Positions 35,032 to 44,438 of a DNA stretch of 64,000 nt are shown piece after piece. Position numbers and translations under genes: made by a program. Source of the stretch: Pelosinus sp. (GTDB lineage: Bacteria; Bacillota; Negativicutes; DSM-13327); assembly GCA_029239675.1 (NCBI GenBank), contig JARBUM010000004.1, forward strand, positions 1-64,000. The letters run 5' to 3'. The notes below the pieces were generated by a model. That model searched no databases, was not told the DNA's origin, and worked only from the letters and a program-made list of their open reading frames with translations. How positions within the stretch are numbered: position 1 is the first letter of the stretch; each line of letters begins with the position of its first letter.

Positions 35032-35409
35032 CTATCCTCTAAACTCGATTGACTCTCCATCAGGTCCTTTAAAAACAACTCTACGCCAACCTTCCTCACG
35101 AGGCTCTCTTGCTCCTGCAGGATGAGGCTCCGTCTCAATGGGAACTCCAGCTACCTTTAATCGGTTGTAGTCAGCATCAAAATCATCGCTTTCCAAGCAA
35201 AAATGATATCCTTGATTTTGCATTCCAGTAGGCATATGTATTAATTCCAGAACTGTATCTCCAAGTTTAAGATAGACAATTTTCTCAATGATGGGAACGG
35301 GAACATCGTGCTCAAAATAGGTTTTAAAACCAAAATATTTTTCATAGAACGCTATTGATTTTACTCGATCTTTTACATTAAAGGCAATATGGTCAATTCT
35401 CTTAAACAT
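35032..35409 (-). CDS. VOC/glyoxalase-fold protein
   Basis: 125 aa, two beta-alpha-beta-beta-beta units as in the vicinal oxygen chelate superfamily. Likely metal ligands are His7 (RIDHIAF), Glu56 (VLELIH), His70 and a C-terminal Glu in GESIEF. Glyoxalase I and methylmalonyl-CoA epimerase have this size and ligand set; activity is not certain. RBS AGAGGT precedes ATG 35409. It is convergent with the dehydrogenase and divergent from NhaC. Confidence 0.82.
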   Translation of the reverse strand: MFKRIDHIAFNVKDRVKSIAFYEKYFGFKTYFEHDVPVPIIEKIVYLKLGDTVLELIHMPTGMQNQGYHFCLESDDFDADYNRLKVAGVPIETEPHPAGAREPREEGWRRVVFKGPDGESIEFRG

Positions 35410-35599
35410 CGTTACCTCTCAATTCTAAAGTATGTTTTCTTATTATACTTGTTTAGAAATGGAATTGCAAAATTCTTACCTTTAAAGAATCTGTTAGCTC
35501 TTTTGATAAAAAAAGAACTTACACTCTTCTTTTCTAGTATAATAGTTTTGTTATATGTTATTTTCTCTACATACGAACTCTATAAAAGAAGGTGCTCTC

Positions 35600-36919
35600 T
35601 TGGATACAATACTGATTTTTATACTTTTCTTTGCTTCTTTGTTATTTGCCGTTTATCATGATATTTCTATCGTCTATCCTCTTCTTTTCGGCCTTATCTG
35701 CTTCATCTTGGTTGCCTTACGCAGAGGATTTACATTAGCTAGCCTATGGAGCATGATGTTTAGAAGCTCACAAAAATCGCTAATCGTTATTAAGATATTT
35801 GTACTGATAGGTGCTATAACTGCCGTTTGGAGAGCCTGCGGAACCATTTCCTTCATAGTCTACTACGCAATAGCGTTTATGAGCGGAAAATACTTTATAC
35901 TCTCTGCTTTTCTTTTAAGCTCTATCGTATCCTTCCTACTAGGAACTTCCTTCGGTACAGTGGGAACTATTGGTGTCGTACTGATTGTACTCGCCAAAAG
36001 CGGTAATGTTGATAGCAATGTTGCAGCAGGTGCCATTATTGCAGGGGCTTATTTTGGTGATCGATGTTCCCCAATGTCTTCAAGTGCAAGTCTGGTTGCC
36101 GCTTTAACTAATACTGACCTTTATACGAACCTTAAAAACATGATGAAAACCTCAGTGCTACCTTTTGCCTTATCAACCATCGCCTATGCTTTTTTGTCCC
36201 ATAATCATCCACTTATTTTCTTCGGCAATCAAATTGGAGAGGAAATCATACATTCATATAATATTAGCTTTATCGTACTGTTGCCTGCAATACTAATACT
36301 TCTGTGCGCTGCATTTAAAATAAGTGTAAAACTTTCAATGGGCCTTAGCATAATATCAGGAATCCTCATTGGAATTTACGTTCAGCACATCCCCTTCCTC
36401 CAGATGATGAACTATATAGGAACAGGATATTATACAAGTGGCCCTGGTCTTTTTGCCGAGATCATACAAGGTGGTGGACTGTATTCTATGGTGAGCGTTT
36501 CCCTAATTGTATTGATTTCTTCAGCTTATTCAGGAATTTTTGAGGGAACTGGCTTACTAAAACAACTTGAACTTCTCTCTGAAAAGCTTAGCCAAAAAAT
36601 TGGCGTATATCTCACCACAACGCTAACAAGCATAGTTTCTTCGGCATTTAGCTGCAACCAAACCCTTGCAGTAATGCTTACTCATCAATTTTCCCATAAG
36701 ATCTATGAGAAAAGACAACTCAGTAACTATAAGCTAGCAATTGACATGGAAAATACGGTAATACTTATCTCGGCTCTTATTCCTTGGAATATTGCAGGAG
36801 CCGTGCCAGCAGCAACGTTATCGGCAAATGCAGGTTTCATCATATATGCCTTTTATCTCTTCCTCGTGCCTTTAACCAATATCTTCACTAGGAAAATACT
36901 TACGATTGCCTCAAAATAA
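35600..36919 (+). CDS. NhaC-family Na+/H+ antiporter
   Basis: 439 aa from TTG 35600, which has AGAAGGTG upstream; no ATG gives a better N-terminus, and a reading from 35555 adds 15 polar residues before the first helix. About eleven membrane helices are seen, with the family motif GAYFGDRCSPMSSSASLVAALTNTDLY (about 153-179) and a second conserved SSAFSCNQTLAVMLT. It exchanges Na+ (or organic ions) for protons across the cytoplasmic membrane. It could use the Na+ gradient made by the decarboxylase pump, which is speculation. Confidence 0.88.
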   Translation: MDTILIFILFFASLLFAVYHDISIVYPLLFGLICFILVALRRGFTLASLWSMMFRSSQKSLIVIKIFVLIGAITAVWRACGTISFIVYYAIAFMSGKYFILSAFLLSSIVSFLLGTSFGTVGTIGVVLIVLAKSGNVDSNVAAGAIIAGAYFGDRCSPMSSSASLVAALTNTDLYTNLKNMMKTSVLPFALSTIAYAFLSHNHPLIFFGNQIGEEIIHSYNISFIVLLPAILILLCAAFKISVKLSMGLSIISGILIGIYVQHIPFLQMMNYIGTGYYTSGPGLFAEIIQGGGLYSMVSVSLIVLISSAYSGIFEGTGLLKQLELLSEKLSQKIGVYLTTTLTSIVSSAFSCNQTLAVMLTHQFSHKIYEKRQLSNYKLAIDMENTVILISALIPWNIAGAVPAATLSANAGFIIYAFYLFLVPLTNIFTRKILTIASK

Positions 36920-36960
36920 TCCTCTTATACAAAAGCTAACTCCCGTTACAAGCACAATAC

Positions 36961-38427
36961 CTATTCTACATCTACTTCGGGAAGTGCCCATACAGATACA
37001 CTTCCTCCGTTTACAGGAAAGCTTGCGAACCCATCCTCTTCAATGAGAATTTTATCCTTCCTAGTCTTGGTTAAATCTATCCATACTTCCCCTGCGTGTT
37101 CTTCGCCGACAAACATGCGTTTTTCTCCTTCATCACTATTCGTAATGACAACAGCACAGCCTGAACGCTCTATCTCTGGTATGCCTCGCCGAACCCATCC
37201 AATCATATTAGGATGGTCAAAGTAATCCTCTTGATCTCCGTAAGCCTTATGATAACGAGCATACAACAGAGGATCAAGAGCCTCTTTCTTCCCTACAATG
37301 GGCTCGTCCCCGCCAATACCGAAGTAATCACCATAGAAGATACAAGGATATCCTTCTTGACGCAGGAGGATTAGGGCATATGCACTTTGCTTAAACCAAT
37401 CTTCTACCCAGGATTCAAGAGCCTCATGGGGCTGAGAGTCATGATTATCAACAAAGGTTACGGCATTAAGAGGATTGAATTTAACTAATGTATCATCAAA
37501 AATGGTCCTAAGATCAAAATCTCTCCCCCCATGGGATGCAGCCTCTAATTTAAAATGAAGAGGTACATCAAATAAATCAATTTTATAATCCACCTGATCT
37601 AGAAACCCTTGGCAAGCTGCTAAATCAGGACTCCAGAATTCCCCTACAATATAGAATTCATCACCATGTTCCTGTTTGACCTGTGTTACAAATTCTCTAA
37701 TAAATTCATGGCTAATATGTTTAATTGCATCGATACGAAACCCATTACACTGTAAGGTTTCAGTAAGCCATTTCCCCCATTTAATCATCTCTTCTTTGAC
37801 CCTAGGATGATTATAGTGAATATTAGCAAACATCAAGTAGTCGTAGTTTCCAAATTCATCGTCTACATGGTCATTCCAATCTTTATGTTCACCGATTATA
37901 CGATAACATCCTGAGCGATCTTCTCTTGCATCATAGTCTGTGCCATTGAAATGTTCAAAATTCCATTTAAATGAAGAATATTGATCTCCTCGGCCAGGAA
38001 ATGTGAATTTCGTCCAACCTTCAATATCAAAAGGCTCCGAAATATCTTCCGTCCGATTTTGGGGATTCACTTCAATGACCTGAAATACTTCTGTTTCATC
38101 CGCCCCTGCTTTATGATTCATTACTACATCCACATAAACAGCAATTTCCTGCTCCTTACAAGCTGCAATGGCATCTAGTAACTCTTGCTTCGTTCCATAT
38201 TTGGTACGAACAGTTCCTTTTTGATCAAATTCACCTAAATCATACAGATCATAAACGCTATATCCTGTATCATGCTCGGATTTCCCTTTGGTAACAGGAG
38301 GAATCCATAAGGAATCAATGCCTCGTATTTTGAGCTCTGGTGCTAACTCTTTTAATAAATTCCAATGACTTCCATCATTCTGTACATGCCATTCAAAAAA
38401 TTGCATCATTGTATGATTTCGCTTCAT
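36961..38427 (-). CDS. Cytoplasmic alpha-amylase (GH13, AmyS-type)
   Basis: 488 aa, no signal peptide. GH13 regions are seen in order: DVVMNHK (100-106), GFRIDAIKH with nucleophile Asp233, IVGEFW with acid/base Glu263, and FVDNHD with Asp330. The opening TMMQFFEWH matches the Bacillus liquefying-amylase branch (GH13_5), in which cytoplasmic members degrade glycogen or maltodextrins. RBS AGAGGG precedes ATG 38427. It is monocistronic. Confidence 0.92.
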   Translation of the reverse strand: MKRNHTMMQFFEWHVQNDGSHWNLLKELAPELKIRGIDSLWIPPVTKGKSEHDTGYSVYDLYDLGEFDQKGTVRTKYGTKQELLDAIAACKEQEIAVYVDVVMNHKAGADETEVFQVIEVNPQNRTEDISEPFDIEGWTKFTFPGRGDQYSSFKWNFEHFNGTDYDAREDRSGCYRIIGEHKDWNDHVDDEFGNYDYLMFANIHYNHPRVKEEMIKWGKWLTETLQCNGFRIDAIKHISHEFIREFVTQVKQEHGDEFYIVGEFWSPDLAACQGFLDQVDYKIDLFDVPLHFKLEAASHGGRDFDLRTIFDDTLVKFNPLNAVTFVDNHDSQPHEALESWVEDWFKQSAYALILLRQEGYPCIFYGDYFGIGGDEPIVGKKEALDPLLYARYHKAYGDQEDYFDHPNMIGWVRRGIPEIERSGCAVVITNSDEGEKRMFVGEEHAGEVWIDLTKTRKDKILIEEDGFASFPVNGGSVSVWALPEVDVE

Positions 38428-38493
38428 CTTTAGTACCCTCTTTCATATATTCTCTGACAACTTACTAGAAATAAACTAACTCCAAGTATTGAA

Positions 38494-38530
38494 ACAAAGA
38501 GGCAGTTGCAAACGGCAACTGCCTCTTTGT
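38494..38530 (-). terminator. Terminator of the GlsB-like operon
   Basis: A perfect 16-bp stem ACAAAGAGGCAGTTGC (38494-38509) with its complement (38515-38530) and a 5-nt loop. It lies 20 bp after the GlsB-like stop, ahead of the amylase gene. Confidence 0.8.
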
Positions 38531-38549
38531 AATCCTTTATAAGCATTGA

Positions 38550-38780
38550 TTACTTAAAGAGTCGTATAATCCACAGTAATACAATCGCCCCTACAGTTGC
38601 CATGATAATCTCAGCGATTGTTCCATAGGCACTTAGACCCAAAAGGCTAAACAAGTGACCGCCAATGAAAGATCCTACCACACCTACGACCAGATCACCG
38701 ATAAGGCCAAATCCTTCGCCTTTCGTGAGGTTACCAGCTAACCATCCAGCTATAATGCCAATTAGTAAAAACCAAAGCAT
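38550..38780 (-). CDS. GlsB/YeaQ/YmgE (transglycosylase-associated) family membrane protein
   Basis: 76 aa from ATG 38780, with GGGAGGGGG upstream; a longer frame to 38891 adds polar residues and overlaps the next gene. Three helices, with typical GIIAGWLAGNLTKGEGFG and VVGVVGSFIGGHLF motifs. The family is stress-induced in many bacteria, with unknown molecular role. It follows the coiled-coil protein gene by 76 bp, so a stress operon is likely. Confidence 0.9.
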   Translation of the reverse strand: MLWFLLIGIIAGWLAGNLTKGEGFGLIGDLVVGVVGSFIGGHLFSLLGLSAYGTIAEIIMATVGAIVLLWIIRLFK

Positions 38781-38856
38781 ACTTGCCCCCTCCCTTTTTA
38801 ATGGACCGAAGAAAGAATCTGCCTTCTTCGGTTCATTATTAATAAAAAACCCCAGA

Positions 38857-39144
38857 TTACTTGAAACGAGATACTGCCTTCTCAATAGCATCCTCTAATT
38901 CATTCCAGGCCTTTTCCGTTCCGGTTTTGACATCGTCCCATGCATGCTCGCTAACTTCTTTAAGTTGCCCATATTTTACTGCTAACTCATCCCGCTTCTT
39001 TTCCAGAGTATCTACTTGCGAAAGATACTCTGCTTTCATATCAGCCTGAACTTCAATAACCTTAGCCTTCATCTCGACTAATCTAGAATTATATTCTGTT
39101 AAATTATCCTCAAGCTTTTTCAAATATATGTTTCGTTTTTCCAT
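38857..39144 (-). CDS. Coiled-coil protein, sll1863-like stress protein
   Basis: 95 aa, highly charged and almost all helical: heptads of Leu/Val/Ala run from residue 8 to 80 (KKLEDNLTEYNSRLVEMKAK and beyond). A C-terminal AWDDVKTGTEKAWNELEDAIEKA repeat recalls the cyanobacterial sll1863 family. No membrane segment. RBS AAGGTGGTG precedes ATG 39144. Function unknown; its neighbour suggests envelope or general stress. Confidence 0.75.
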   Translation of the reverse strand: MEKRNIYLKKLEDNLTEYNSRLVEMKAKVIEVQADMKAEYLSQVDTLEKKRDELAVKYGQLKEVSEHAWDDVKTGTEKAWNELEDAIEKAVSRFK

Positions 39145-39177
39145 ATTTCACACCACCTTATTTCTTTATAAAGTAAC

Positions 39178-40098
39178 TTAATCGATACTTTCTGAAAGAG
39201 TTTCAATGGAATGCAGTGCATCTCCAGAAAAATTCAGTTTTTTAGTTCCATAAATCCAAACTGAATCATTTACCTCAGTACGGACAGGTTTGCCCCAACT
39301 AAGCTGTATTTGCCCTTTGGTCATACCTTCTTCTACATTCCCACTTTCAATTTTGTTCCACAGATCATGAGACCAGCCGAGACTATTTCTTGGATCTTCT
39401 GTAAACAAAGCATCTTGCCACGGAGGATTCTGGGTCCATGATTGAGTTGAAAGATTGGTCCAACTGTAAGCTATTGGCAGAATTGCCTTTTCCCCATTTA
39501 CTGAAACAATTAGCCAAATAGGTTCTTGAGATTGATTACCTGCATATACATCAACCACTGTAACTGGACCACCAATGGCAGTGGATACTGTTGTTGGCAT
39601 TACATTTGGAACATATAGCCCCGATAGTTCTCTAAACTTAGGGTAGACAGTTTTTCCTAGAAACTGTTGCCGAGCATTATACAGATCAGATGTTAACACT
39701 AGACCCTCTAATTGCTCGCGCATGGTGCGCCCAAGCAATTTCTCTCCTGTTTCATTTACCGTCATATACACCATATACTCATGCTGGTTGTAGCCAGCTG
39801 GAAAAGATACGATTTCAGTAACTGTAACCTGTTTTCCCACATGTTCAGCATAAGGAATACGAACTGAACGATCTCCTTGGAAACCTTGGGTAGCTTGATC
39901 TACTGTGAAAATTTCATACCCGGCAGATTGTTTATCAGCAGGCAAAGCTAGAAATGTGAAACTATGTCCCGCCCACTGGTCAATTTTTATATTAGCAGAA
40001 GGTGCTTCATTAGATGCCTCCACCCAAGTCGAACCAGCAGTTCCGAATCCCATTAATAAACTCAATACCATTAAGATACGTAAGCTAACTTGTTTCAT
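39178..40098 (-). CDS. Secreted protein of unknown function
   Basis: 306 aa. A signal peptide (about 1-28, basic start, hydrophobic core, VEAS cleavage region) is followed by a soluble beta-rich protein with many Trp, Tyr and Pro residues. The C-terminal about 55 residues, EEGMTKGQIQLSWGKP...WIYG, resemble the SmpA/BamE-like fold signature in which MT-GQV-LWG-P is common; this is suggestive only. RBS GAGGAGG precedes ATG 40098. It is 33 bp upstream of the coiled-coil gene, so the three stress-type genes may be one operon. Confidence 0.7.
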   Translation of the reverse strand: MKQVSLRILMVLSLLMGFGTAGSTWVEASNEAPSANIKIDQWAGHSFTFLALPADKQSAGYEIFTVDQATQGFQGDRSVRIPYAEHVGKQVTVTEIVSFPAGYNQHEYMVYMTVNETGEKLLGRTMREQLEGLVLTSDLYNARQQFLGKTVYPKFRELSGLYVPNVMPTTVSTAIGGPVTVVDVYAGNQSQEPIWLIVSVNGEKAILPIAYSWTNLSTQSWTQNPPWQDALFTEDPRNSLGWSHDLWNKIESGNVEEGMTKGQIQLSWGKPVRTEVNDSVWIYGTKKLNFSGDALHSIETLSESID

Positions 40099-40492
40099 TT
40101 TTATTTCCTCCTCACTTAGTTTTTTTCTCTGGCAAATATGACAGATCTACACTCACATTCTCCCGATAATACTCCTATGGAGTAAGAACGAATAGCGATT
40201 TTTTAAAATACCCTACTTTATTGAAAAACCCCTCTGTGTATGGAGTGTGGTTTGTAATATCAAATCTACTTTCCAATTCCCAGGGGAGTCATTTTTTCAC
40301 TCTTGCTTCATTTTTTGTTTTAAATGAGAATGGTTCTCTCTATAGTATATTGCGAATAGTAATTCCTGTCAAATAATAGTTCTACATTTGTTCTAGAATT
40401 CTCTAAATGAGTATAAATAATCCATTTTTACATTGTATGCAGCGTTTCTATCATTTATAGTAGAATTAGTAAGTACAACAGGAGGTTGTTCA
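40099..40492. other. 394-bp divergent intergenic region
   Basis: It must hold promoters for the secreted protein (minus) and DMT transporter (plus). I see a small perfect dyad GAGAA-TGG-TTCTC at 40326-40338, a possible operator, and no coding potential or terminator. Promoter boxes cannot be placed with confidence. Confidence 0.45.
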
Positions 40493-41389
40493 ATGAATCT
40501 AAATCATAAAAACATCGCCTATATAGCAGCTATAGTACATGCCTTCATTGTAGGCTTCTCTTTTCTTTTCGTTAAGCTAGCCTTAACTATATCTGATCCC
40601 ATTGATACCCTAGCTCATCGATTCACTGCATCCTTTCTGGCACTCTCTATTCCTGTACTCCTGGGCAAAATTCAATTGAACTTTACTCTAAAAGATATTC
40701 TTCATATCTTACCCCTGGCGGTGTTATATCCAGCTATGTTTTTTGCCTTTCAAGTCTCTGGACTAGTATATGCCACATCCTCAGAAGCGGGGATTATTTT
40801 AGCCTCCATACCCATCTTCACTATGTTCCTAGCATCCTATTTCTTAAAAGAAAAAACCAGCTATTTACAAAGCCTATTCCTTGGACTATCTGTAGCGGGA
40901 GTTATCTATATCCTGGCTATGAAAGGCACTTCCTTTGAGACCAGTCAATTACTTGGAACTTCATTGCTCCTCCTATCCTGTCTTTCCTCTGCTGGATATA
41001 GTGTATTAGCTAGGCCATTAACTCAAACATTTAAACCACTCGAATTAACTTTCATTATGCTGATCCTTGCCTTCTTTGCCTTCAATATCCTATCTCTTAT
41101 AAGACACAGTATGAACGGTACTATAATGCAGTATTTTGAGCCCCTCAGTAACCAACTCTTTCTTATATCCATTCTTTATTTAGGAGTGCTATCTTCACTA
41201 GGAACTTCATGGTTGTCTAATTATGCGCTCTCTAAAATTGAGGCTTCTAAAATGAGTGTATTCGGCAATTTAGCAACCTTAATTTCCATGGTTGCTGGGG
41301 TTATTTTTCTACAAGAACAATTAGAGTATTATCATATTATTGGAGCGATTATGATCATTGCAGGTATCCTTGGTACTAATTTACTATGA
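40493..41389 (+). CDS. EamA/DMT-superfamily transporter
   Basis: 298 aa from ATG 40493, which has AGGAGG seven bases upstream; an upstream in-frame start at 40433 lacks a site. Ten membrane helices in two EamA repeats (about 8-135 and 150-298), ending with the typical LEYYHIIGAIMIIAGILGTNLL. Family members export amino acids or metabolites. It is monocistronic, with a terminator at 41487-41524. Confidence 0.88.
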   Translation: MNLNHKNIAYIAAIVHAFIVGFSFLFVKLALTISDPIDTLAHRFTASFLALSIPVLLGKIQLNFTLKDILHILPLAVLYPAMFFAFQVSGLVYATSSEAGIILASIPIFTMFLASYFLKEKTSYLQSLFLGLSVAGVIYILAMKGTSFETSQLLGTSLLLLSCLSSAGYSVLARPLTQTFKPLELTFIMLILAFFAFNILSLIRHSMNGTIMQYFEPLSNQLFLISILYLGVLSSLGTSWLSNYALSKIEASKMSVFGNLATLISMVAGVIFLQEQLEYYHIIGAIMIIAGILGTNLL

Positions 41390-41486
41390 GATAATACTAT
41401 TTTTACATAAGGAATAAGCTTTCAGAAAGGGTCCAACTTACTGATGAGTAAAAATATGAATAGTAATTTATTAAGAATCTTAACAA

Positions 41487-41524
41487 TAAGAGCACTACTT
41501 ATAAACAACAAAGTAGTGCTCTTA
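41487..41524 (+). terminator. Terminator after the DMT transporter
   Basis: TAAGAGCACTACTT pairs perfectly with AAGTAGTGCTCTTA, with a 10-nt A-rich loop. Confidence 0.75.
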
Positions 41525-41594
41525 CTATTCTATTTACCAAAAAGCCTAAGTACTAACCTGCTATGACTGATACTGCCTTTCGGTATTTTTCTTC

Positions 41595-42095
41595 TCAATT
41601 ATAATATATACCTTTCAACGTATAATGAGCCAGAATATGTCCATCCATCCTCTTATAAAGTTCATTGACATAAAAACCATCTTGTAAGTCTAAGGAACGA
41701 TCTAATGCAAAGACATGGATCTCATAGGTATGAGGCTTATCAGGAGGCATAGGACCTCCGAACTTTGCTGCTTCATATCTACCTAATTTGTCAGCAAGCA
41801 AACCGCTAGACCAGCTGTTTGTACCTTGGACAAATTCTTTGGTATTGATACTTGCATTTTCCGCTAATGAGTCTTTTGTTAAATTTGCAACAGACCAATG
41901 TATCCAAGAAAATCCCGTGGGAGGTATTGCATCTTTGTCCTCCATAAGGATCGCAAAGGTTCTCGTATTTTGAGGATAATCCGTAATAGTTAAGGGTAAG
42001 GAATAAGTTGGCATCCCCTTAAAGAATTGTTCTCCATACTTTCCATATTTCTTATCTATGATGCCATTGGCAATACCAGCACTAGTAACAATCAT
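41595..42095 (-). CDS. YbhB/YbcL-family PEBP-like (Raf kinase inhibitor-like) protein
   Basis: 166 aa from ATG 42095 (AGGGGG upstream), which begins MIVTSAGIANGIIDKKYG as family members do; a TTG at 42128 gives an unlikely extension. Conserved ligand-pocket motifs are GFSWIHWSVANL, FGGPMPPDKPHTYEIHVFALD and the C-terminal HILAHYTLKGIY. The prokaryotic family has phosphatidylethanolamine-binding-protein fold but no settled function. Confidence 0.88.
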   Translation of the reverse strand: MIVTSAGIANGIIDKKYGKYGEQFFKGMPTYSLPLTITDYPQNTRTFAILMEDKDAIPPTGFSWIHWSVANLTKDSLAENASINTKEFVQGTNSWSSGLLADKLGRYEAAKFGGPMPPDKPHTYEIHVFALDRSLDLQDGFYVNELYKRMDGHILAHYTLKGIYYN

Positions 42096-42198
42096 AGCTA
42101 ATAATCCCCCTTTTGTCCTCTTTACCAATAAATGTATACCAAAAGTATAAAATAGTAAAGAGCAGCGGTTAGAAATTTACCCTAAGACTAAGCCTTCT

Positions 42199-43320
42199 TT
42201 ATCTGTTTTTCTTTAGCAACCGCAACAATAAACCATTCTTTAGCTCCACTGCATCTGCCGGACAAAGCTCTTGGCAGCAATAGCAGCGAATACATTTCTT
42301 GTAATCAATCACAGCCTTATTGGACACCATCTGAATAGCTTCAGGCGGACAGTGGGCAGCACAGCGACCACAGGCTATACATTGATCTTTAATCCTAGGC
42401 TTGGCTGTTAACTGATTCTGAAAAAAATCAATTATCGGCGCAGGAAGCCAGTTATCTAGCGTTTCCAGATTCCGTGGATTAGCAAACTCGCATCTTATAT
42501 CCTTACCACTGCCTACAATCTCTATTTCTTTAATTCTTGGCGACAATCCCAATAACAAGGCTTGAGCTGCTACAGGCATGACTTCTCCTCTGCATCCCAT
42601 AATTTCTGACATAACCAAATCCACGGCAAAGCCATTTCTACCTCCAAGCAATACACCAGCTTTCTTCGGAGTGCCATTTCGCGGTCCATTCCCTTCCATG
42701 CCAACGATACCGTCAACAATATAAAGTATAGGTTTTACCGCTTGGGCCAAATCTACTAGCATACCAGCAAAATGACTGCGTTTTTTCATGCGCAGGTGAA
42801 ACTGAGCCTTATCAGTGCCTACAATTAATCCAAATAAATTCTTCACTCCTCCTGTAACTCCCATAAAAGAATGAGTTTTCATCTTTGCCAATGATATTAC
42901 TTTGTCTGCTTGACTATAGGCTTTAGCTAAACTAAATTTCTTCACGGTAGTCCCCTCTGGGTAAAAAACATCGACCTTCTCGTTAAAGGATAGCAGTTCA
43001 GCTCCTTCTTGCTGACATACCTGCAAAATGCCACATTTCTCAGCAGCCTTTAGAGTACTACTAACACCAGGAGAATCCCCCACAAAAGGAATTCCTCCCA
43101 CTTTCTGTACTTGCCGTATCAATGCTCGAACTAGCGACGGATGGGTAGTTACCATGAGCTCCTGATCTACACCTTCAAGCATGTTGGGCTTGATCAACAC
43201 CTTATCATTTGGCTTAATGAACTCAGAGATACCTCCCAATTCATTAAGCAATTCTAGCATAGCTGACTCAACCACCTGTTCATCATAAGCATCTGCTTTT
43301 GTAACTACTACTTTCGTCAT
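42199..43320 (-). CDS. DUF362 protein with C-terminal two-cluster ferredoxin domain
   Basis: 373 aa. The DUF362 domain fills about 1-290 (KVLIKPNML, MKTHSFMGVTGGVKNLFGLIVG). It is followed by a C-terminal ferredoxin with CIACGRCAAHCPPEAI and CIRCYCCQELCPADAV (about 312-356). In contrast to the protein at 4757-5881, the Fe-S domain is at the end rather than inserted. It likely carries electrons in the cytoplasm; the reaction is unknown. RBS TAGGAGAG precedes ATG 43320. Confidence 0.88.
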   Translation of the reverse strand: MTKVVVTKADAYDEQVVESAMLELLNELGGISEFIKPNDKVLIKPNMLEGVDQELMVTTHPSLVRALIRQVQKVGGIPFVGDSPGVSSTLKAAEKCGILQVCQQEGAELLSFNEKVDVFYPEGTTVKKFSLAKAYSQADKVISLAKMKTHSFMGVTGGVKNLFGLIVGTDKAQFHLRMKKRSHFAGMLVDLAQAVKPILYIVDGIVGMEGNGPRNGTPKKAGVLLGGRNGFAVDLVMSEIMGCRGEVMPVAAQALLLGLSPRIKEIEIVGSGKDIRCEFANPRNLETLDNWLPAPIIDFFQNQLTAKPRIKDQCIACGRCAAHCPPEAIQMVSNKAVIDYKKCIRCYCCQELCPADAVELKNGLLLRLLKKNR

Positions 43321-43479
43321 CTTTACTACTCTCCTAATATCATTGCGATTTATCTAGATAATAATATCTTTATTATTTGCTTTAAGGTATTAATAGTAAG
43401 CACACATTATACATAAGCGATACACTTTTTCATCTCATATACCATATTATACATTGACTCAAATAAAGGAGGAATACTT

Positions 43480-44079
43480 ATGGCTAAGACCAATTATTAT
43501 CCACCTAAAAACAATTACGGATGCGCCCCTTCATGCACACCTGATATGGATGAGTGCCCAAACCATCCTGACTTATATTTACTTAGAGACGCTGCAGCCG
43601 ATGAGCGCGGGGCAATTGCGGATTATTTGACCTGTGCAGCAGACACTTGTTTAGACGAGGTCTTTTTAGATGTAGCCGAAGATGAAATGCAGCATTTCGT
43701 AGAAACCATGAGGTTAATATCCCTATTTGATCCTGTGCAGGCAGAAATGCTTGAAGAAGAGGACCTCGGAGTACTAACAATGAGAAGCCGAATCCGTAAA
43801 CCCAAATGGATAAGCTCCAAAAACATGCAAGAGGAGCAAGACGTGCAAGTAACCCCCCCTAATAAAAAAGACCTATCGGCAATACGTTGTCTTACCAAAG
43901 CAATACAAGACGAACTTCATGCAATAAATAAGTATCAGCAATATATGAACCAAGCTAAAGATCCTCGCGTGAAAGAACATTTCTGCGAACTCATGAATGA
44001 CGAAAAGGAACATGTCGCAGAATTCACCGCTGCCTTATTTGAGCTAACCCATGAGCCCTTACTTGAAGAAACTGATTGA
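43480..44079 (+). CDS. Tandem ferritin-like (rubrerythrin-fold) protein
   Basis: 199 aa with two helix-pair units carrying diiron-type ligands: ERGAIADYL...EDEMQHFVETM (about 42-76) and DELHAINKYQQY...NDEKEHVAEF (about 145-187). The two halves together would give the four-helix bundle with E and ExxH ligands. The N-terminus has three Cys (CAPSCTPDMDEC). It resembles clostridial spore or stress ferritin-like proteins. The charged, poorly conserved linker is about 92-135. RBS AAGGAGG precedes ATG 43480. Confidence 0.75.
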   Translation: MAKTNYYPPKNNYGCAPSCTPDMDECPNHPDLYLLRDAAADERGAIADYLTCAADTCLDEVFLDVAEDEMQHFVETMRLISLFDPVQAEMLEEEDLGVLTMRSRIRKPKWISSKNMQEEQDVQVTPPNKKDLSAIRCLTKAIQDELHAINKYQQYMNQAKDPRVKEHFCELMNDEKEHVAEFTAALFELTHEPLLEETD

Positions 44080-44128
44080 TCACTTCATCTTATAGGCAAT
44101 TGCTATATAGTTAATTTAAAGACAACCT

Positions 44129-44167
44129 GAAGTGAAGTGACTTATTGGGAATATGACACTTCACTTC
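44129..44167 (+). terminator. Terminator of the ferritin-like gene
   Basis: GAAGTGAAGTG (44129-44139) pairs with CACTTCACTTC (44157-44167). Confidence 0.7.
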
Positions 44168-44372
44168 TTAACGTTGAAACTTCTCTCCCAAAGATGAATA
44201 TGGTAATCGTGTCCCGTAGAAATGGCACTAGTTGGCACACCGTTTCCTCCACCAGATCTTTGCTATATTATACACGGCCAAATCATTAGCTCTTTTGCCC
44301 CTGTTATATCTTGTGCAACTCATTAATAGATAGCTTATAGAAATCTTCGTCCCCTACAAAATATTTACATGG

Positions 44373-44401
44373 TTGACATTACCTATTAACTTTGATAAGA
44401 T
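44373..44401 (+). promoter_or_regulatory. Promoter of the IMP dehydrogenase gene
   Basis: TTGACA (44373-44378), 17-bp spacer, TAAGAT (44396-44401). The start ATG is 37 bp downstream of the -10 box. Confidence 0.75.
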
Positions 44402-44438
44402 AGTAAAAATTTATCAAAGAAGGCGGCTGTGAAATAAA

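Larger units (their letters stand above)
44080..44438. other. 359-bp intergenic region: terminator, then guaB promoter
   Basis: A terminator for the ferritin-like gene is at 44129-44167 and the guaB promoter at 44373-44401. The roughly 200 bp in between show no gene and no structure I recognise. Confidence 0.5.
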
